A DNA stretch of 64,000 bases from Rhizobium sp. P38BS-XIX (GCF_012641435.1 NZ_JABAIJ010000018.1:38297-102296), one strand, 5' to 3'; shown: positions 34,910 through 44,223, counted from the first letter of the stretch. Numbers and translations are program-made. The notes: generated by a model not told the origin, from the letters alone.

Positions 34910-35248
34910 ATGGACTGGAATGAAAATCGCGCCCAGCTTCTCAGGAATGTCGGTGAGCTGCAGAAGCTGTCGCCCGACACTGTGAAAGGCTACCTCACCG
35001 TTTCAGGCGCAGGACGCAAGACAGCGCAACTGGACGAAAAGATGCGGCAACTGATCTCGCTTGCCGTTGCCGTGACCACGCGCTGTGACGGATGCATATC
35101 GATCCATAGCAGCGAGGCGCTGAAGGCCGGCGCCACGCGTGAAGAACTCGCCGAAGCACTCAGCGTGGCCGTTGCGATGAACGCCGGTGCCGCCCTGGTC
35201 TATTCGACCCGTGCGCTCGAGGCTTTCGATACCGCCACGGATGCGTGA
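34910..35248 (+). CDS. Carboxymuconolactone decarboxylase/AhpD-like protein
   Basis: A 112-residue protein with the AhpD-type redox motif CDGCISIH (CxxCxxxH, about residue 60) in AVAVTTRCDGCISIHSSEALKAGAT. Members act as alkylhydroperoxidase-type disulfide reductants or decarboxylases. I take the ATG at 34910, with GGAG 7 bases upstream; 34898, 34901 and GTG 34841 are in frame. Next to two GSTs and an OYE, an antioxidant role is likely. Confidence 0.85.
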   Translation: MDWNENRAQLLRNVGELQKLSPDTVKGYLTVSGAGRKTAQLDEKMRQLISLAVAVTTRCDGCISIHSSEALKAGATREELAEALSVAVAMNAGAALVYSTRALEAFDTATDA

Positions 35249-35376
35249 CATCACTCCCGCTTATCGATCATAAATCGAGCCGCGCTCAACAGATGCCGCG
35301 CCGCATCAGCGGCATCTGTCCGGATTTTCGACCGCCGTTCAGTGGGTCGAGTTTCAACAGCATCTTGACGCCATTC

Positions 35377-35407
35377 GTCTCCATGTATACGCCGTATACA
35401 TGGAGAC
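35377..35407. promoter_or_regulatory. Palindrome over the TetR start codon, candidate autoregulatory operator
   Basis: Perfect 14-bp arms (GTCTCCATGTATAC and its complement) flank a GCC spacer. The right arm contains the TetR ATG (35400). The core TGTATAC-GCC-GTATACA is a good TetR-type site. Binding here would block both transcription and, as a hairpin in the mRNA, possibly translation. Confidence 0.75.
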
Positions 35408-35963
35408 TCGTACCGTGATATTGTCGTGCGCGCTGGATGAGCTGCAGGCCGTCGGCCTCGATAAGCTCAGCCTGCGCGCGGTTGGCAAACGGGCCGGGAT
35501 CACGCCGATGGCAGTCTATCGTCATTTTAACGACAAGGCGGATCTGCTGCATGCACTTGGCGATCATGCATTGGCCGAATGGCAGAGGCGCGTCCAGCAG
35601 ATCCATGAGGATGAGCTGGGTCCCTGGATGGATGCGGTCACCCTTACCTTCATAGAGTTTGCCTTGGGCTCGCCGGCGCTATTCGACGCCGCATTCGTTC
35701 TGAAGACCCGCGCCGAGCGCATTTATCCGCAAGACTTTACGGCGGGACGTTCGCCCGTCATTGGCGCGCTTACGGCGCGCCTGGCAAAGGGCCAGCAAGA
35801 AGGGGCTATCCGGCAGGGAGACCCGCTCGAGATGGCCATCGCGTGTTGGGCGCTCGCGCAAGGCCTGATCGGAATGCATCGTTCCGGACGTTTCAATCTC
35901 TCTCGTGAAGATTTCAACAATATGTGTCTTCGTGCCGTAGCCGGGATTCTCAACAAGGAATAG
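35400..35963 (+). CDS. TetR-family transcriptional regulator
   Basis: A 187-residue TetR protein. The HTH is read as LDKLSLRAVGKRAGITPMAVYRHFNDKADLLHAL (about residues 20-53). The C-terminal domain (RSGRFNLSREDFNNMCLRAVAGIL) is of the WHG-like group. The start is the ATG inside the palindrome at 35377-35407. It is followed after 3 bases by the Lnt-like gene, so it probably controls its own two-gene operon. Confidence 0.88.
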   Translation: METRTVILSCALDELQAVGLDKLSLRAVGKRAGITPMAVYRHFNDKADLLHALGDHALAEWQRRVQQIHEDELGPWMDAVTLTFIEFALGSPALFDAAFVLKTRAERIYPQDFTAGRSPVIGALTARLAKGQQEGAIRQGDPLEMAIACWALAQGLIGMHRSGRFNLSREDFNNMCLRAVAGILNKE

Positions 35964-35966
35964 CCA

Positions 35967-37334
35967 ATGAAATTGGGGGGTATGATGGCAGCGCTGGTGT
36001 CCGGCGCCATTCTTGCGGTCAGCCGAGATACAGGACATTTCGGCTATCTCGCCTTGCTGGGGCCGGTGCCGCTTTTCATCTGGATTTTGCAACAGAAGCG
36101 CGCACTGAGCGCGTTCACACTTGCCTGTTTGACCGGTCTGATGGCCGAGGCAGGCCCACTTTACTTTTACGGCACCGTCATTCCGATGGTGTACTGGATT
36201 GTCGCGTTGCAAGCGTTGTTCTTTGCGCTGTCGGCTCTTTTCATGTGGGCTCTCTATCCGAAGAGCCCGACCCTGTCTGTTTTCGCCTATGCGGTCATGA
36301 TCGCCGCAATCGAATTCCTCTACTCCTATGTCTCGCCGAATGGCAGCTTTGGCGCGCTCGGCTATACGTTGGTGGACGTGCTGCCGTTGCTGCAGATTGC
36401 ATCGCTGGCAGGCATGCCGGGCCTTGGGTTTCTTGCCGCCATCATTCCTGCTGGCATTGCGGTCTTCATTCTCCGGCCAACCGATCACTTCGCCGCCTGC
36501 GCGTGGATCGTTCCGGTCGTTGCCGCGCTTCTGTTTGGTGCGTGGCGCTTGGCACAGCCGGAAGGCGAACCTGTTCGCATCGCGCTCGTCAGCAACGACG
36601 CCCTTGCCGGCGTGGCATCCGACGTGCCGGCTCGCAACGAGGCGATCGTTGCCGATTTCCGTCAGAAGATCGAGCAGCTTGCGAGCATGAAGCCAGCCTA
36701 CGTCGTCATGCCGGAGAAAATGTTCCTGCCGACCGAAGCGTTCGCGGAACTGTCGAAGATCTTGTCCTTGAAGATCGTTGCGGGCATCGACCGCCCGATG
36801 AGCGATGGACAGCGCTCAAACAGTGCGGAGTTGACCGGCGTCGGACAATCACCGCTGACATACGACAAGCACCATCTCATTCCGGGCCTTGAAGCAGATT
36901 ATGTGCCCGGCAAGCAACTGTTGAGCACCGATCGGATAGGGATCGCGATCTGCAAGGATATGGATTTTCCGCAGTATCTTCGGACCTATGGGCTACGGCA
37001 TATCGGCATGTTGCTCGTACCGGCCTGGGATTTCGTCGCGGATGGAAGCCTGCACAGCAAGATGGCTGTTGTGAGAGGCGTTGAAAATGGCTTTGCCATT
37101 GCCCGCGTGGCCAGTCACGGCCGGCTCACGTTAAACGATGCCAAGGGCCGGCTTGTCGCCGATATCTCCTCAGCGGAAGATCAGGGCACTCTTGTCGGCA
37201 TGATATCCATGGGTTCCGGCGAGACTTTTTATGCGCGAAACGGGGATGCGTTCGGCTGGTCGCTGGTCATGATATGGGGCGGGCTTTTGTTTGCGCTGGT
37301 CGCGGTCCGCGTCGAGGCGCACAGAGATTCGTGA
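35967..37334 (+). CDS. Apolipoprotein N-acyltransferase-like (Lnt/CN-hydrolase) membrane protein
   Basis: A 455-residue protein with about six N-terminal membrane segments followed by a nitrilase (CN-hydrolase) domain. The catalytic Glu-Lys-Cys can be placed as PEKMFLPTEAF, YDKHHLIPGLEADYVPG and ICKDMDFPQY. A final membrane helix (GWSLVMIWGGLLFALVAV) ends the protein, as in Lnt. Compared with housekeeping Lnt it is shorter and differs in motif context, and it is under a TetR regulator. It may acylate a special lipoprotein or be another membrane amidase. Confidence 0.78.
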   Translation: MKLGGMMAALVSGAILAVSRDTGHFGYLALLGPVPLFIWILQQKRALSAFTLACLTGLMAEAGPLYFYGTVIPMVYWIVALQALFFALSALFMWALYPKSPTLSVFAYAVMIAAIEFLYSYVSPNGSFGALGYTLVDVLPLLQIASLAGMPGLGFLAAIIPAGIAVFILRPTDHFAACAWIVPVVAALLFGAWRLAQPEGEPVRIALVSNDALAGVASDVPARNEAIVADFRQKIEQLASMKPAYVVMPEKMFLPTEAFAELSKILSLKIVAGIDRPMSDGQRSNSAELTGVGQSPLTYDKHHLIPGLEADYVPGKQLLSTDRIGIAICKDMDFPQYLRTYGLRHIGMLLVPAWDFVADGSLHSKMAVVRGVENGFAIARVASHGRLTLNDAKGRLVADISSAEDQGTLVGMISMGSGETFYARNGDAFGWSLVMIWGGLLFALVAVRVEAHRDS

Positions 37335-37394
37335 AAGAGCTTTTCCCGGCTGGCTTCCAAGAGACAACGGAGCTATCACTCATGCTTTGAGGCC

Positions 37395-37904
37395 ATGCAC
37401 CCGCTTGATCAAATGACCAGATTCCTTCTCCTGCTTGTTGCCATTTTTTCCGTAACCTCGCCGGCAGCCCATGCGAAGAATGCCAGTGTCGGCCAGATCG
37501 CCGTGCAGCATGCGTGGGCTCCTGCGACACCAGATGGCTTCCAGCCCAAGAGATCCGAATGGGATCCTGACCTGCTTGGAGAGGTCTATCTGACCATCGC
37601 GAATGCCGGTGCGGAGGACCGATTGGTTGTTGTCGCAACTGATCCCGGGATCGCGGATTCGGTGGAGCTGCGCCGCCACAAGGTGGATCACGGCGTCATG
37701 CAGATCGACGCAATCGATGGGGGTATCGTGCTGCCAGGCGGCCAGACGCTCGATCTCCCCCATGAAGGCATTCACGTGATACTGACCGGCCTGAAGGCTC
37801 CGCTTGAAATCGGCGAGCATATGCCGCTGACGCTGACTTTTGAAAAAGCCGGTAGGCTGACGGTCGATCTCGTCGTTGCAGCTTCGAGCGCGGACAGGCC
37901 CTGA
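37395..37904 (+). CDS. PCu(A)C-like periplasmic protein with altered metal ligands
   Basis: A 169-residue protein with a signal peptide (FLLLLVAIFSVTSPAAHA). The fold matches PCu(A)C (HAWAPATP..., GEVYLTIANAG, ...GGIVLPGGQTLDL, IHVILTGLKAPLEIGEHMPLTLTFEKAG). The usual ligand segment H-x-M is replaced by RRHKVDHGVMQI and the final H-x-M by IHVIL, so only some ligands remain. Copper binding is therefore doubtful, or another metal may bind. It follows the Lnt-like gene after 60 bases. An internal ATG at 37413 is an alternative start. Confidence 0.7.
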   Translation: MHPLDQMTRFLLLLVAIFSVTSPAAHAKNASVGQIAVQHAWAPATPDGFQPKRSEWDPDLLGEVYLTIANAGAEDRLVVVATDPGIADSVELRRHKVDHGVMQIDAIDGGIVLPGGQTLDLPHEGIHVILTGLKAPLEIGEHMPLTLTFEKAGRLTVDLVVAASSADRP

Positions 37905-37994
37905 TATCGCCTTCTCATCGTAAGGTGGGTAGGCGCACTTGCCCGTCGTCCTCGATCTTGTTGAGGGATCACGAATCTTGGCATCGCTTAGAAA

Positions 37995-38489
37995 TCATCG
38001 TCTCTGAACGCCTATTGTCCACACGCCGTTCGGCGCAGCGTCAGGACTGTCGACTATGTAGGATAGCGTGAAATCAGTCTGCACCGGGTTCGCGCTGGAA
38101 GGCGCGATGTCGTGAATGGTCCCAGGGGCATATAAACCGGTCTGGACGTAGAATTTTACAACAGGCTGGCCGGCAGCATCTCGGTTTTCCTCTGCCTCTA
38201 CTACGCTCGGCACCACAAACCCATTGGTCCCAATCGACATTGGACCCACATCGTAGACAGGCGACAAAGCGATGCTCGGGACATCCGTTGCTCCATTCCA
38301 TGAAGGGGATTGAATCTGGAATCTCGAAGATGAATTCGGATCGTCCGTGCCGAAAGTACACACGGAAAGAGGGGCATCGAAATTGATCTGCTGGCGGTCC
38401 GGAATGAACGATACTTGCTGAAAGTTATCCCAATCCCACGCCTGATACGCCTGCTCTGCGAACTCTTTCCGTGAAGAAGACATGGTCAT
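37995..38489 (-). CDS. Protein of unknown function
   Basis: A 164-residue protein without a signal peptide or membrane segment. It opens with SSSRKEFAEQAYQAWDWDNF, then a beta-rich part with two VCTFGTDDPN and GPMSIGTNGFVVPS-like stretches. I do not recognise it. The ATG at 38489 follows AAGGGAT; 38483 is possible. No neighbours on its strand. Confidence 0.5.
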   Translation of the reverse strand: MTMSSSRKEFAEQAYQAWDWDNFQQVSFIPDRQQINFDAPLSVCTFGTDDPNSSSRFQIQSPSWNGATDVPSIALSPVYDVGPMSIGTNGFVVPSVVEAEENRDAAGQPVVKFYVQTGLYAPGTIHDIAPSSANPVQTDFTLSYIVDSPDAAPNGVWTIGVQRR

Positions 38490-38994
38490 CGATCCCTTGT
38501 TTGAACGTAAGTTAGTCAGCAAGCTTTATCGACGGCTTTCAAGAAATAGATCTTGCGGTGGCCAACAGGAGAATATGGTATCCAGGTCGAGCTATCAACT
38601 TATAGTCGTTGAACGCCTTTACCTTCGGGATTGTGCGCTGTGAGTGGCGCGTCAGCACGCCAAGCCAAGCCATTGGCGGTGCCGGATGATGTTCTTTCTG
38701 CTGAAAACCATGCGAAATGGCACATATCGTGTTGCCCTAAAGAAAATTGTGGCGATCACCATGCCGATCGCCGCTTTTGTTGCCAGGGTCTTCGGTGCCG
38801 TTTTATTGTCCTTTTGCGCACGACGACGATCCCAAATGGCCTCCTCCGATACACAGCGCTGAGTGTTGCCTTTTAGGCAATCCATAGTGCGCATAATTGT
38901 TCTTTATTAGAACGCTGAATTCCCCCATCATCCCTGGATTGGTGGATAACGAGACGAAAAGTCCGATCGCCCAATCAACAGGGGAACTATCAGC
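38490..38994. other. Intergenic region upstream of the catabolic island
   Basis: No convincing gene is seen. Short open frames around 38630-38890 have no recognisable product. Near the right end is the inverted repeat described at 38900-38914, and the TauA-like gene follows an AGGGGAACT site. Confidence 0.45.
38900..38914. promoter_or_regulatory. Candidate LysR box upstream of the catabolic operon
   Basis: GTTCT-TTATT-AGAAC is a perfect 15-bp inverted repeat in the promoter region of the ABC transporter, 80 bases before its ATG. A LysR gene belongs to the cluster (45032). The link is inferred only from position. Confidence 0.4.
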
Positions 38995-40029
38995 ATGTCT
39001 CAATTCATGATGAATCGTCGCCGTTTCCTGTCCAATGCTGCCTTGGTTGGCGGCCTCGCTGCAACCCAGACCTTCATCGGCATTCGCGCCGGCAAGGCGG
39101 CCGATGTCGCCGAGGTCCGCATGCAGCTCGGCTGGCTCGCCTCGAACGGCCTCATCGGCGAGGTCGCCGCCCAGAAGAAGGGCTTTTTCACCGAGCAGGG
39201 CATCAATCTCACCATCGTCCCCGGCGGCCCGAATGTCGATGGCGTCGCCGGTGTTGCGGCTGGTCAATCCACGATCGGCCAAATTTCCTCAAGCCCGTCC
39301 GTCATGCTCGCGCGCTCAGCCGGCATGCCGGTCAAGGCGTTTCTTGCCGGATATCGCAAGCATCCATTCACGTATTTCTCGCTGAAGAAGTCGCCGATCC
39401 GCGAGCCGAAGGACATGATCGGCAAGACGATCGCGACGCAACCGACAGCTTTCATCCTTTTGCGCGCGCTGCTGGCTCAGAACGGCATTCCCGAGGACAA
39501 GGTGAAGATGGTCAACATGGGTTCGGACATGAACCAGCTGATGACGGGGCAGGCCGATGCCGTCACCGGCTGGGTCACGAACACCAACGCCCTGAAAGTC
39601 CTCGGTGACGAGCGTGTCGACATGATGTTGTGGGACGCCGGGCTGAAGCTTTATGCCAATGTCTATTACACCACCGACGAACAGCTGGATAAACACGCCG
39701 ACGTGCTGGTGCGCTTCACGACGGCTGCGGCCAAGGGCTGGGGCTATGTCCGCGACCATCCGGAAGAGGCAGTGGACATGCTGGTCGACGCCTATCCAAA
39801 CCTCGATAAGGCAAGCGAGCTGGAGGCTATTCATCCCGTCATCGATTTCTCCTTTGGGGATAGCACCAAAGAGACCGGCTGGGGCGCGATGAGCAAGGAC
39901 AATTGGGCGGCCCAGATCAAAGCCTATGCCGATCTCAAGCAATTTGCAGGAGCCACACCGACCGTGGACGACGTCGCCAGCATGGCGATCCTCGACGCAA
40001 CCACCGAAATCCGCAAACAGATCGGGTGA
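38995..40029 (+). CDS. NitT/TauT-type ABC transporter substrate-binding protein
   Basis: A 344-residue binding protein with a Tat-type signal (NRRRFLSNAALVGGLAATQTFIG...AGKA) and an NMT1/THI5-like domain: VRMQLGWLASNGLIGEVAAQKKGFFTEQGINLTIVPGGPNVDG. Family members bind sulfonates, nitriles, pyrimidines or aromatic acids. It heads an operon with ATPase and permease, followed by catabolic enzymes, so it likely captures their substrate. Confidence 0.9.
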   Translation: MSQFMMNRRRFLSNAALVGGLAATQTFIGIRAGKAADVAEVRMQLGWLASNGLIGEVAAQKKGFFTEQGINLTIVPGGPNVDGVAGVAAGQSTIGQISSSPSVMLARSAGMPVKAFLAGYRKHPFTYFSLKKSPIREPKDMIGKTIATQPTAFILLRALLAQNGIPEDKVKMVNMGSDMNQLMTGQADAVTGWVTNTNALKVLGDERVDMMLWDAGLKLYANVYYTTDEQLDKHADVLVRFTTAAAKGWGYVRDHPEEAVDMLVDAYPNLDKASELEAIHPVIDFSFGDSTKETGWGAMSKDNWAAQIKAYADLKQFAGATPTVDDVASMAILDATTEIRKQIG

Positions 40030-40034
40030 ACGTC

Positions 40035-40853
40035 ATGATGAGCGCCGCCACCATCAAGCAGCCGCAGCCGCTGGCAACAGTCGAAACGGCAAGACTTGCC
40101 GTCTCCATTCACGATCTGGATATCCGTTTCGGCGACAAGGGCAATGAGTTCACTGCCCTTTCCAAAGTCTCAGTCGACATTCCAGAGGGATCGTTCGTCA
40201 CGATGCTCGGCCCGTCCGGTTGCGGCAAGTCGACCTTGCTGCGCTGTATCGCCGATCTTGTCCATATCAGCGACGGTTCGGTCTCGGTGTTCGGCCGGCC
40301 GCCGCGCGAGGCGCGCCAGGGTCGTGACTTTGCCTTCGTCTTCCAGGAGGCAACGCTTCTGCCATGGCGGAGCGTCATCGACAATGTCCGGCTTCCGCTT
40401 GAGGTGGGCAAGCACGACAAGAGCTCCTATGCCGATCCCATGGAGCTTCTGGCGCTCGTCGGCCTGAAGGGTCGCGAAAATGCCCTGCCGCACGAGCTGT
40501 CCGGCGGCATGCGCCAGCGAGTCGCCATCGCCCGCGCCTTGGTGACCAAGCCGCGTATCCTGTTGATGGACGAGCCCTTCGGCGCTCTGGACGAGATCAC
40601 CCGCGACAAGCTCAATGAAGAGCTTCTCCGCATCTGGCGGGAAACGGGAACGACGATCGTATTCGTCACCCATTCCATCCCGGAGGCTGTCTTCCTTGGT
40701 CAGCATGTGCTCATGCTGCAGGCCCATCCCGGCCGCGTGAAGGAGTTCATGAAGGTCGACCTTCCCTATCCGCGCTCGCTTGCGATGCGTGACACGGTCG
40801 ACTTCATCAAGGTGACGGCGCATCTCCGCGCGCTGCTGGAGGAATGCATATGA
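40035..40853 (+). CDS. NitT/TauT-type ABC transporter ATP-binding protein
   Basis: A 272-residue ATPase: Walker A GPSGCGKST, Q-loop FQEATLLPWRSV (the LLPW form typical of TauB/SsuB), signature LSGGMRQRVAIARAL, Walker B LLMDEPFGALD, and switch His in VFVTHSIPEAV. Tandem ATGs at 40035 and 40038 make the start one codon uncertain. Its stop overlaps the permease start (ATGA). Confidence 0.94.
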   Translation: MMSAATIKQPQPLATVETARLAVSIHDLDIRFGDKGNEFTALSKVSVDIPEGSFVTMLGPSGCGKSTLLRCIADLVHISDGSVSVFGRPPREARQGRDFAFVFQEATLLPWRSVIDNVRLPLEVGKHDKSSYADPMELLALVGLKGRENALPHELSGGMRQRVAIARALVTKPRILLMDEPFGALDEITRDKLNEELLRIWRETGTTIVFVTHSIPEAVFLGQHVLMLQAHPGRVKEFMKVDLPYPRSLAMRDTVDFIKVTAHLRALLEECI

Positions 40854-41683
40854 GCAACGCCGTGCACTCCGACATTGGCCGCGTCGACAAAACACCGCGC
40901 ACCGTCGCGGTTCTCGACGCAACCGTCGGCGTTCTCTCCTCGCACATGCCGGCGATCCTTGCCGCACTCGGCTGTATCGTGCTGTGGCAGGCGGTCATTT
41001 GGATCTTCAAGATCCCGACCTTCATGGCGCCGAGCCCGCTCGACGTGCTCTATGCCTTCCGCGACAACGCCGCGACGCTCACGCGAAACTTCCTGCCGAC
41101 GGTGCTGGAAGCCGTCCTCGGTTTCGTCTTCGGCAATCTCATCGCCATTCTGCTGGCAATCTGGTTCGTCCACAGCGCAACTGCCGAAAAAGCGTTTTAT
41201 CCGATCGCTGTCTTCGTCAAGGCGATCCCGATCATCGCGCTTGCGCCGATCCTCGTGTTGATCTTCGGCAACGGCGTTGCCCCGAAGATCATCATTGCCG
41301 GTCTGATCTGTTTCTTCCCGACGCTGGTCAACATGGTTCAGGGACTTCGCTCCGCAAGCCCCGCCATGCTGGACCTGATGCGGGTGCTCTCGGCCAGCAA
41401 CTCGGAGATCCTCTGGAAGGTTCGCTTGCCAAGCTCGCTGCCATTCCTCTTCGCCGCCTTGAAGATCGCCGCCACCAGCAGCGTCATGGGGGCGATCGTC
41501 GCGGAGTGGATCGGCTCCAGCTTCGGGCTTGGCGCTCTCATCATCGAGGCGACCTATAATTTCCGCTCGCCGCTGCTTTACGCGACGGTCGTCATCGCCG
41601 CCCTGCTTGCCGTGATCCTCTTCTTTATCGTCTCGGTCGCAGAAGCAAGAATGATCCGCTGGAAACCGGCCGGCCAACACTAA
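40850..41683 (+). CDS. NitT/TauT-type ABC transporter permease
   Basis: A 277-residue inner-membrane protein of the SsuC/TauC type, with about six hydrophobic segments and the coupling-loop region SASNSEILWKVRLPSSLPFLFAALKIAATSSVMGAIVAEW. It uses the ATG at 40850 overlapping the ATPase stop. Preceded and followed by genes on the same strand. Confidence 0.93.
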   Translation: MSNAVHSDIGRVDKTPRTVAVLDATVGVLSSHMPAILAALGCIVLWQAVIWIFKIPTFMAPSPLDVLYAFRDNAATLTRNFLPTVLEAVLGFVFGNLIAILLAIWFVHSATAEKAFYPIAVFVKAIPIIALAPILVLIFGNGVAPKIIIAGLICFFPTLVNMVQGLRSASPAMLDLMRVLSASNSEILWKVRLPSSLPFLFAALKIAATSSVMGAIVAEWIGSSFGLGALIIEATYNFRSPLLYATVVIAALLAVILFFIVSVAEARMIRWKPAGQH

Positions 41684-41710
41684 AACCTAGAAAACATCGA
41701 GGGAACACCA

Positions 41711-43069
41711 ATGGAACAGGTTATTCACCAGCCTGCACGGGATATCCGTGTCGTCGATCGCTCCGATGTCGTCGTGGTCGGCGGCGGCCCGGCGGGGATT
41801 GCTGCAGCCGTATCGGCAGCGCGCAATGGCGCCAGCGTCACGCTTGTCGAACGTTATCCCTATGTCGGCGGGCTTGCTGCCGGCGGCATGGTGCTGGTGC
41901 TCGACGATATGATCAACGAGCTCGAAATCACGGTGCGCGGCATCTGCATGGAGATGATCGAGCGCATGAAGCGCTGGGATCTATGCGTCACACCGACCGA
42001 CCGCGACCGGCTGATCGAATTCCGCGATACGCCGGAGGCCTGGCAGCGCTGGGCGCGATGGGGGCTCTTCGACTTCCACACTCAAGCGATGCCGCATCCG
42101 ATCTGCTTTTCCGCTGCCTTTGATCCCGACGCCTTCAAGCGCGCCGCCTATGACATGATCGCGGAGGCGAAGATCAAGCTTAGAACACACAGCTGGTTCT
42201 CCTCGGCAATCGTCGAGGACGGCACGATCAAGGGCGTGATCTGCCAGACCAAGGAAGGCATGCAGGCGATCCTCGGTGATGTCGTCATCGATACGACGGG
42301 CGATCTCGATGTCGCCGCAAGCGCCGGCGCGTCCCATGTCGACTCCAACTTCATTCTGACGACGGTGTCGCGCTGGGGCGGGGTCGATACGGAAGCGGCG
42401 GAACGTTTCGAACGGCAGGAGCCGGAAACCTTCAAGGCGCTCGATCACGAAGCCAAGCGGCTGATCGGCGGTTGCTGGTCCTTCTGGTGGCTGAAGACGC
42501 CGCTGCCCGGTGTCGTCTGGCTGAACTGCCCGCATATGCCGACCCTGAGTGGCCTCAAGGTCGAGGACCTGACAAAGGCGGAGATGGAAGGCCGTTCAAG
42601 GATCGCGAAACTGCTCGATTTCGCGCGGGAGAAGATGCCCGGTTTCGAAAACGCCTATGTGGTCGATTTCGCGCCGCAGACCGGCGTGCGCCAGACGCGG
42701 CTGCTGCAGGGAGACTATGTCGTGACGAAGGACGACGTCATGACGCGCCGTCATTTTGCCGACACGGTCTGCCGCGGCCGCGATTACTACACGCCCTACC
42801 GCGCGATGCTGCCGAGAGAGGTCGACCAGCTGATCGTTGCCGGCCGGCATTATTCCTCCACGCCACAAGCACAGAAATCCAGCCGCGAGATCCCGCCCTG
42901 CATGGCGATGGGCGAAGCGGCTGGTGTCGCCGCAACCGTCGCCCTCAACGCCGGGACGACCGTTCGGAAGGCCGATATCCGGACGATTCAGAAACAGATG
43001 CGGGCCCAGGGCGCTGACCCCGGCGATATCCCTTCGGAAAACGCGACATACTTGGAGGCTGCAGAATGA
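41711..43069 (+). CDS. FAD-dependent oxidoreductase of the catabolic island
   Basis: A 452-residue flavoprotein (FAD-oxidored/PF12831-like). The dinucleotide motif VVVVGGGPAGIAAAVSAARNG is at about residues 21-40, followed by VTLVERYPYVGGLAAGGMVLVLDD. Later features include VVIDTTGDLDVAASAGA and PPCMAMGEAAGVAATVAL near the C-terminus, a flavin-binding end seen in this group. It probably oxidises or reduces the imported compound. It overlaps the CoA-transferase gene by four bases. Confidence 0.88.
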   Translation: MEQVIHQPARDIRVVDRSDVVVVGGGPAGIAAAVSAARNGASVTLVERYPYVGGLAAGGMVLVLDDMINELEITVRGICMEMIERMKRWDLCVTPTDRDRLIEFRDTPEAWQRWARWGLFDFHTQAMPHPICFSAAFDPDAFKRAAYDMIAEAKIKLRTHSWFSSAIVEDGTIKGVICQTKEGMQAILGDVVIDTTGDLDVAASAGASHVDSNFILTTVSRWGGVDTEAAERFERQEPETFKALDHEAKRLIGGCWSFWWLKTPLPGVVWLNCPHMPTLSGLKVEDLTKAEMEGRSRIAKLLDFAREKMPGFENAYVVDFAPQTGVRQTRLLQGDYVVTKDDVMTRRHFADTVCRGRDYYTPYRAMLPREVDQLIVAGRHYSSTPQAQKSSREIPPCMAMGEAAGVAATVALNAGTTVRKADIRTIQKQMRAQGADPGDIPSENATYLEAAE

Positions 43070-44223
43070 CGACTTTGCCACTCGACGGAATTCGCGTGAT
43101 CGACTTCACGCAGGTCATGCTTGGTCCCTCCTGCACGCAGGTGCTGGCCGACTATGGTGCGGAAGTCATCAAGATCGAAAAGGTGAAGATCGGCGATCTC
43201 TCGCGCTGGTCTCTGGGCTCCGATCCGGACGGCCTTAACAACCCGGTTTTCTGCTCCTTGAACCGCAACAAGAAGAGCCTGGCATTGGATCTGAAAGAGC
43301 CGAGCGCCCGCAAGACCGTCCAGGCGCTGCTTGAGACAGCCGACGTGGTCGTCAACAACTTCCGGCCTGGCGTCATGGAGCGCATGGGCTTCGGCTATGA
43401 GGATCTGAAGAAGATCAATCCGCGCCTGATCTATGCCGTCGGCACCGGCTTCGGGCTGACCGGTCCCTATCAGCACAAGGGTGGCCAGGATGTGCTGGCG
43501 CAGGCCGTGTCCGGCGTCATGCGCCGCAAGTCGGATAACAGTCATCCGACCTCGATCTACGCCACGCCGCTTGCTGATTATTCGGCCGGGATGCATCTCG
43601 TCCAGGGCATTCTCCTGGCGCTTCTGCAGCGCGACAAGACCGGCGAGGGGCAGCAGGTCGCCGTCAGCCTCTACAACTCCATGATCGCCATGCAGATGCA
43701 GGAAGGCACGACGCATCTGATGCGCCAGAAGGACCTGAACTGGGGCGCCTTCCCGCTGACGGGCGTCTTCGAGACGACGGACAGCGCGATCGTCATGGTC
43801 GGCGCTTTCAAGCCGAACCCTTTGCGCGATATCTGCGAGGCGCTTGAGATCGAAGACCTCTCGCAATATCCGCACTACAAGGATTTCGATGCGCAAATGG
43901 CGCGGCGGCCGGAACTGCAGGCGATCTTCCGCGAGAATTTCGCCAAAAACAGCACTGCGCATTGGATCGCACGACTGGAAGGCGTCGACATTCTCTGCGC
44001 GCCGGTCCGTTCGCTCCCCGAGGCGCTGAAGGACGAGCAGACGATCATCAACAAGATGATCCTGGAAGCAGGCGAGACGGCCGCCGGTCCGATCCGCCTG
44101 ATCGGCTCGCCGATCGACATGTCGGCCGCCCACGTCACCGTACGGATCGCGCCGCCTCAGCTCGGCCAACACAATGAGGAAATTCTGGCCTCGCTTTCCG
44201 AGGTACAGGGAGACGCCGCATGA
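43066..44223 (+). CDS. CaiB/BaiF-family CoA-transferase
   Basis: A 385-residue family III CoA-transferase. The N-terminus LPLDGIRVIDFTQVMLGPSCTQVLADYGAEVIKIEK is diagnostic; the catalytic Asp is in TPLADYSAGMHLVQGILLALL (about residue 170). It moves CoA to a carboxylic acid, activating the pathway intermediate. It overlaps the FAD gene before it and the hydratase gene after it (ATGA overlaps), so the three enzymes are made together. Confidence 0.93.
   Translation: MTTLPLDGIRVIDFTQVMLGPSCTQVLADYGAEVIKIEKVKIGDLSRWSLGSDPDGLNNPVFCSLNRNKKSLALDLKEPSARKTVQALLETADVVVNNFRPGVMERMGFGYEDLKKINPRLIYAVGTGFGLTGPYQHKGGQDVLAQAVSGVMRRKSDNSHPTSIYATPLADYSAGMHLVQGILLALLQRDKTGEGQQVAVSLYNSMIAMQMQEGTTHLMRQKDLNWGAFPLTGVFETTDSAIVMVGAFKPNPLRDICEALEIEDLSQYPHYKDFDAQMARRPELQAIFRENFAKNSTAHWIARLEGVDILCAPVRSLPEALKDEQTIINKMILEAGETAAGPIRLIGSPIDMSAAHVTVRIAPPQLGQHNEEILASLSEVQGDAA

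Noticed and set aside
38631..38894. Short frames before the catabolic island
   Set aside because: Hydrophobic stretches occur, but no family-like sequence or ribosome site supports a gene.
40766..41680. Long minus-strand frame opposite the NitT/TauT permease
   Set aside because: Asp/Glu/Arg-rich translation without motifs, lying exactly over a strong permease gene.
42988..44172. Minus-strand frame of 394 residues opposite the CoA-transferase
   Set aside because: Shadow frame; the plus-strand CaiB/BaiF match is decisive.
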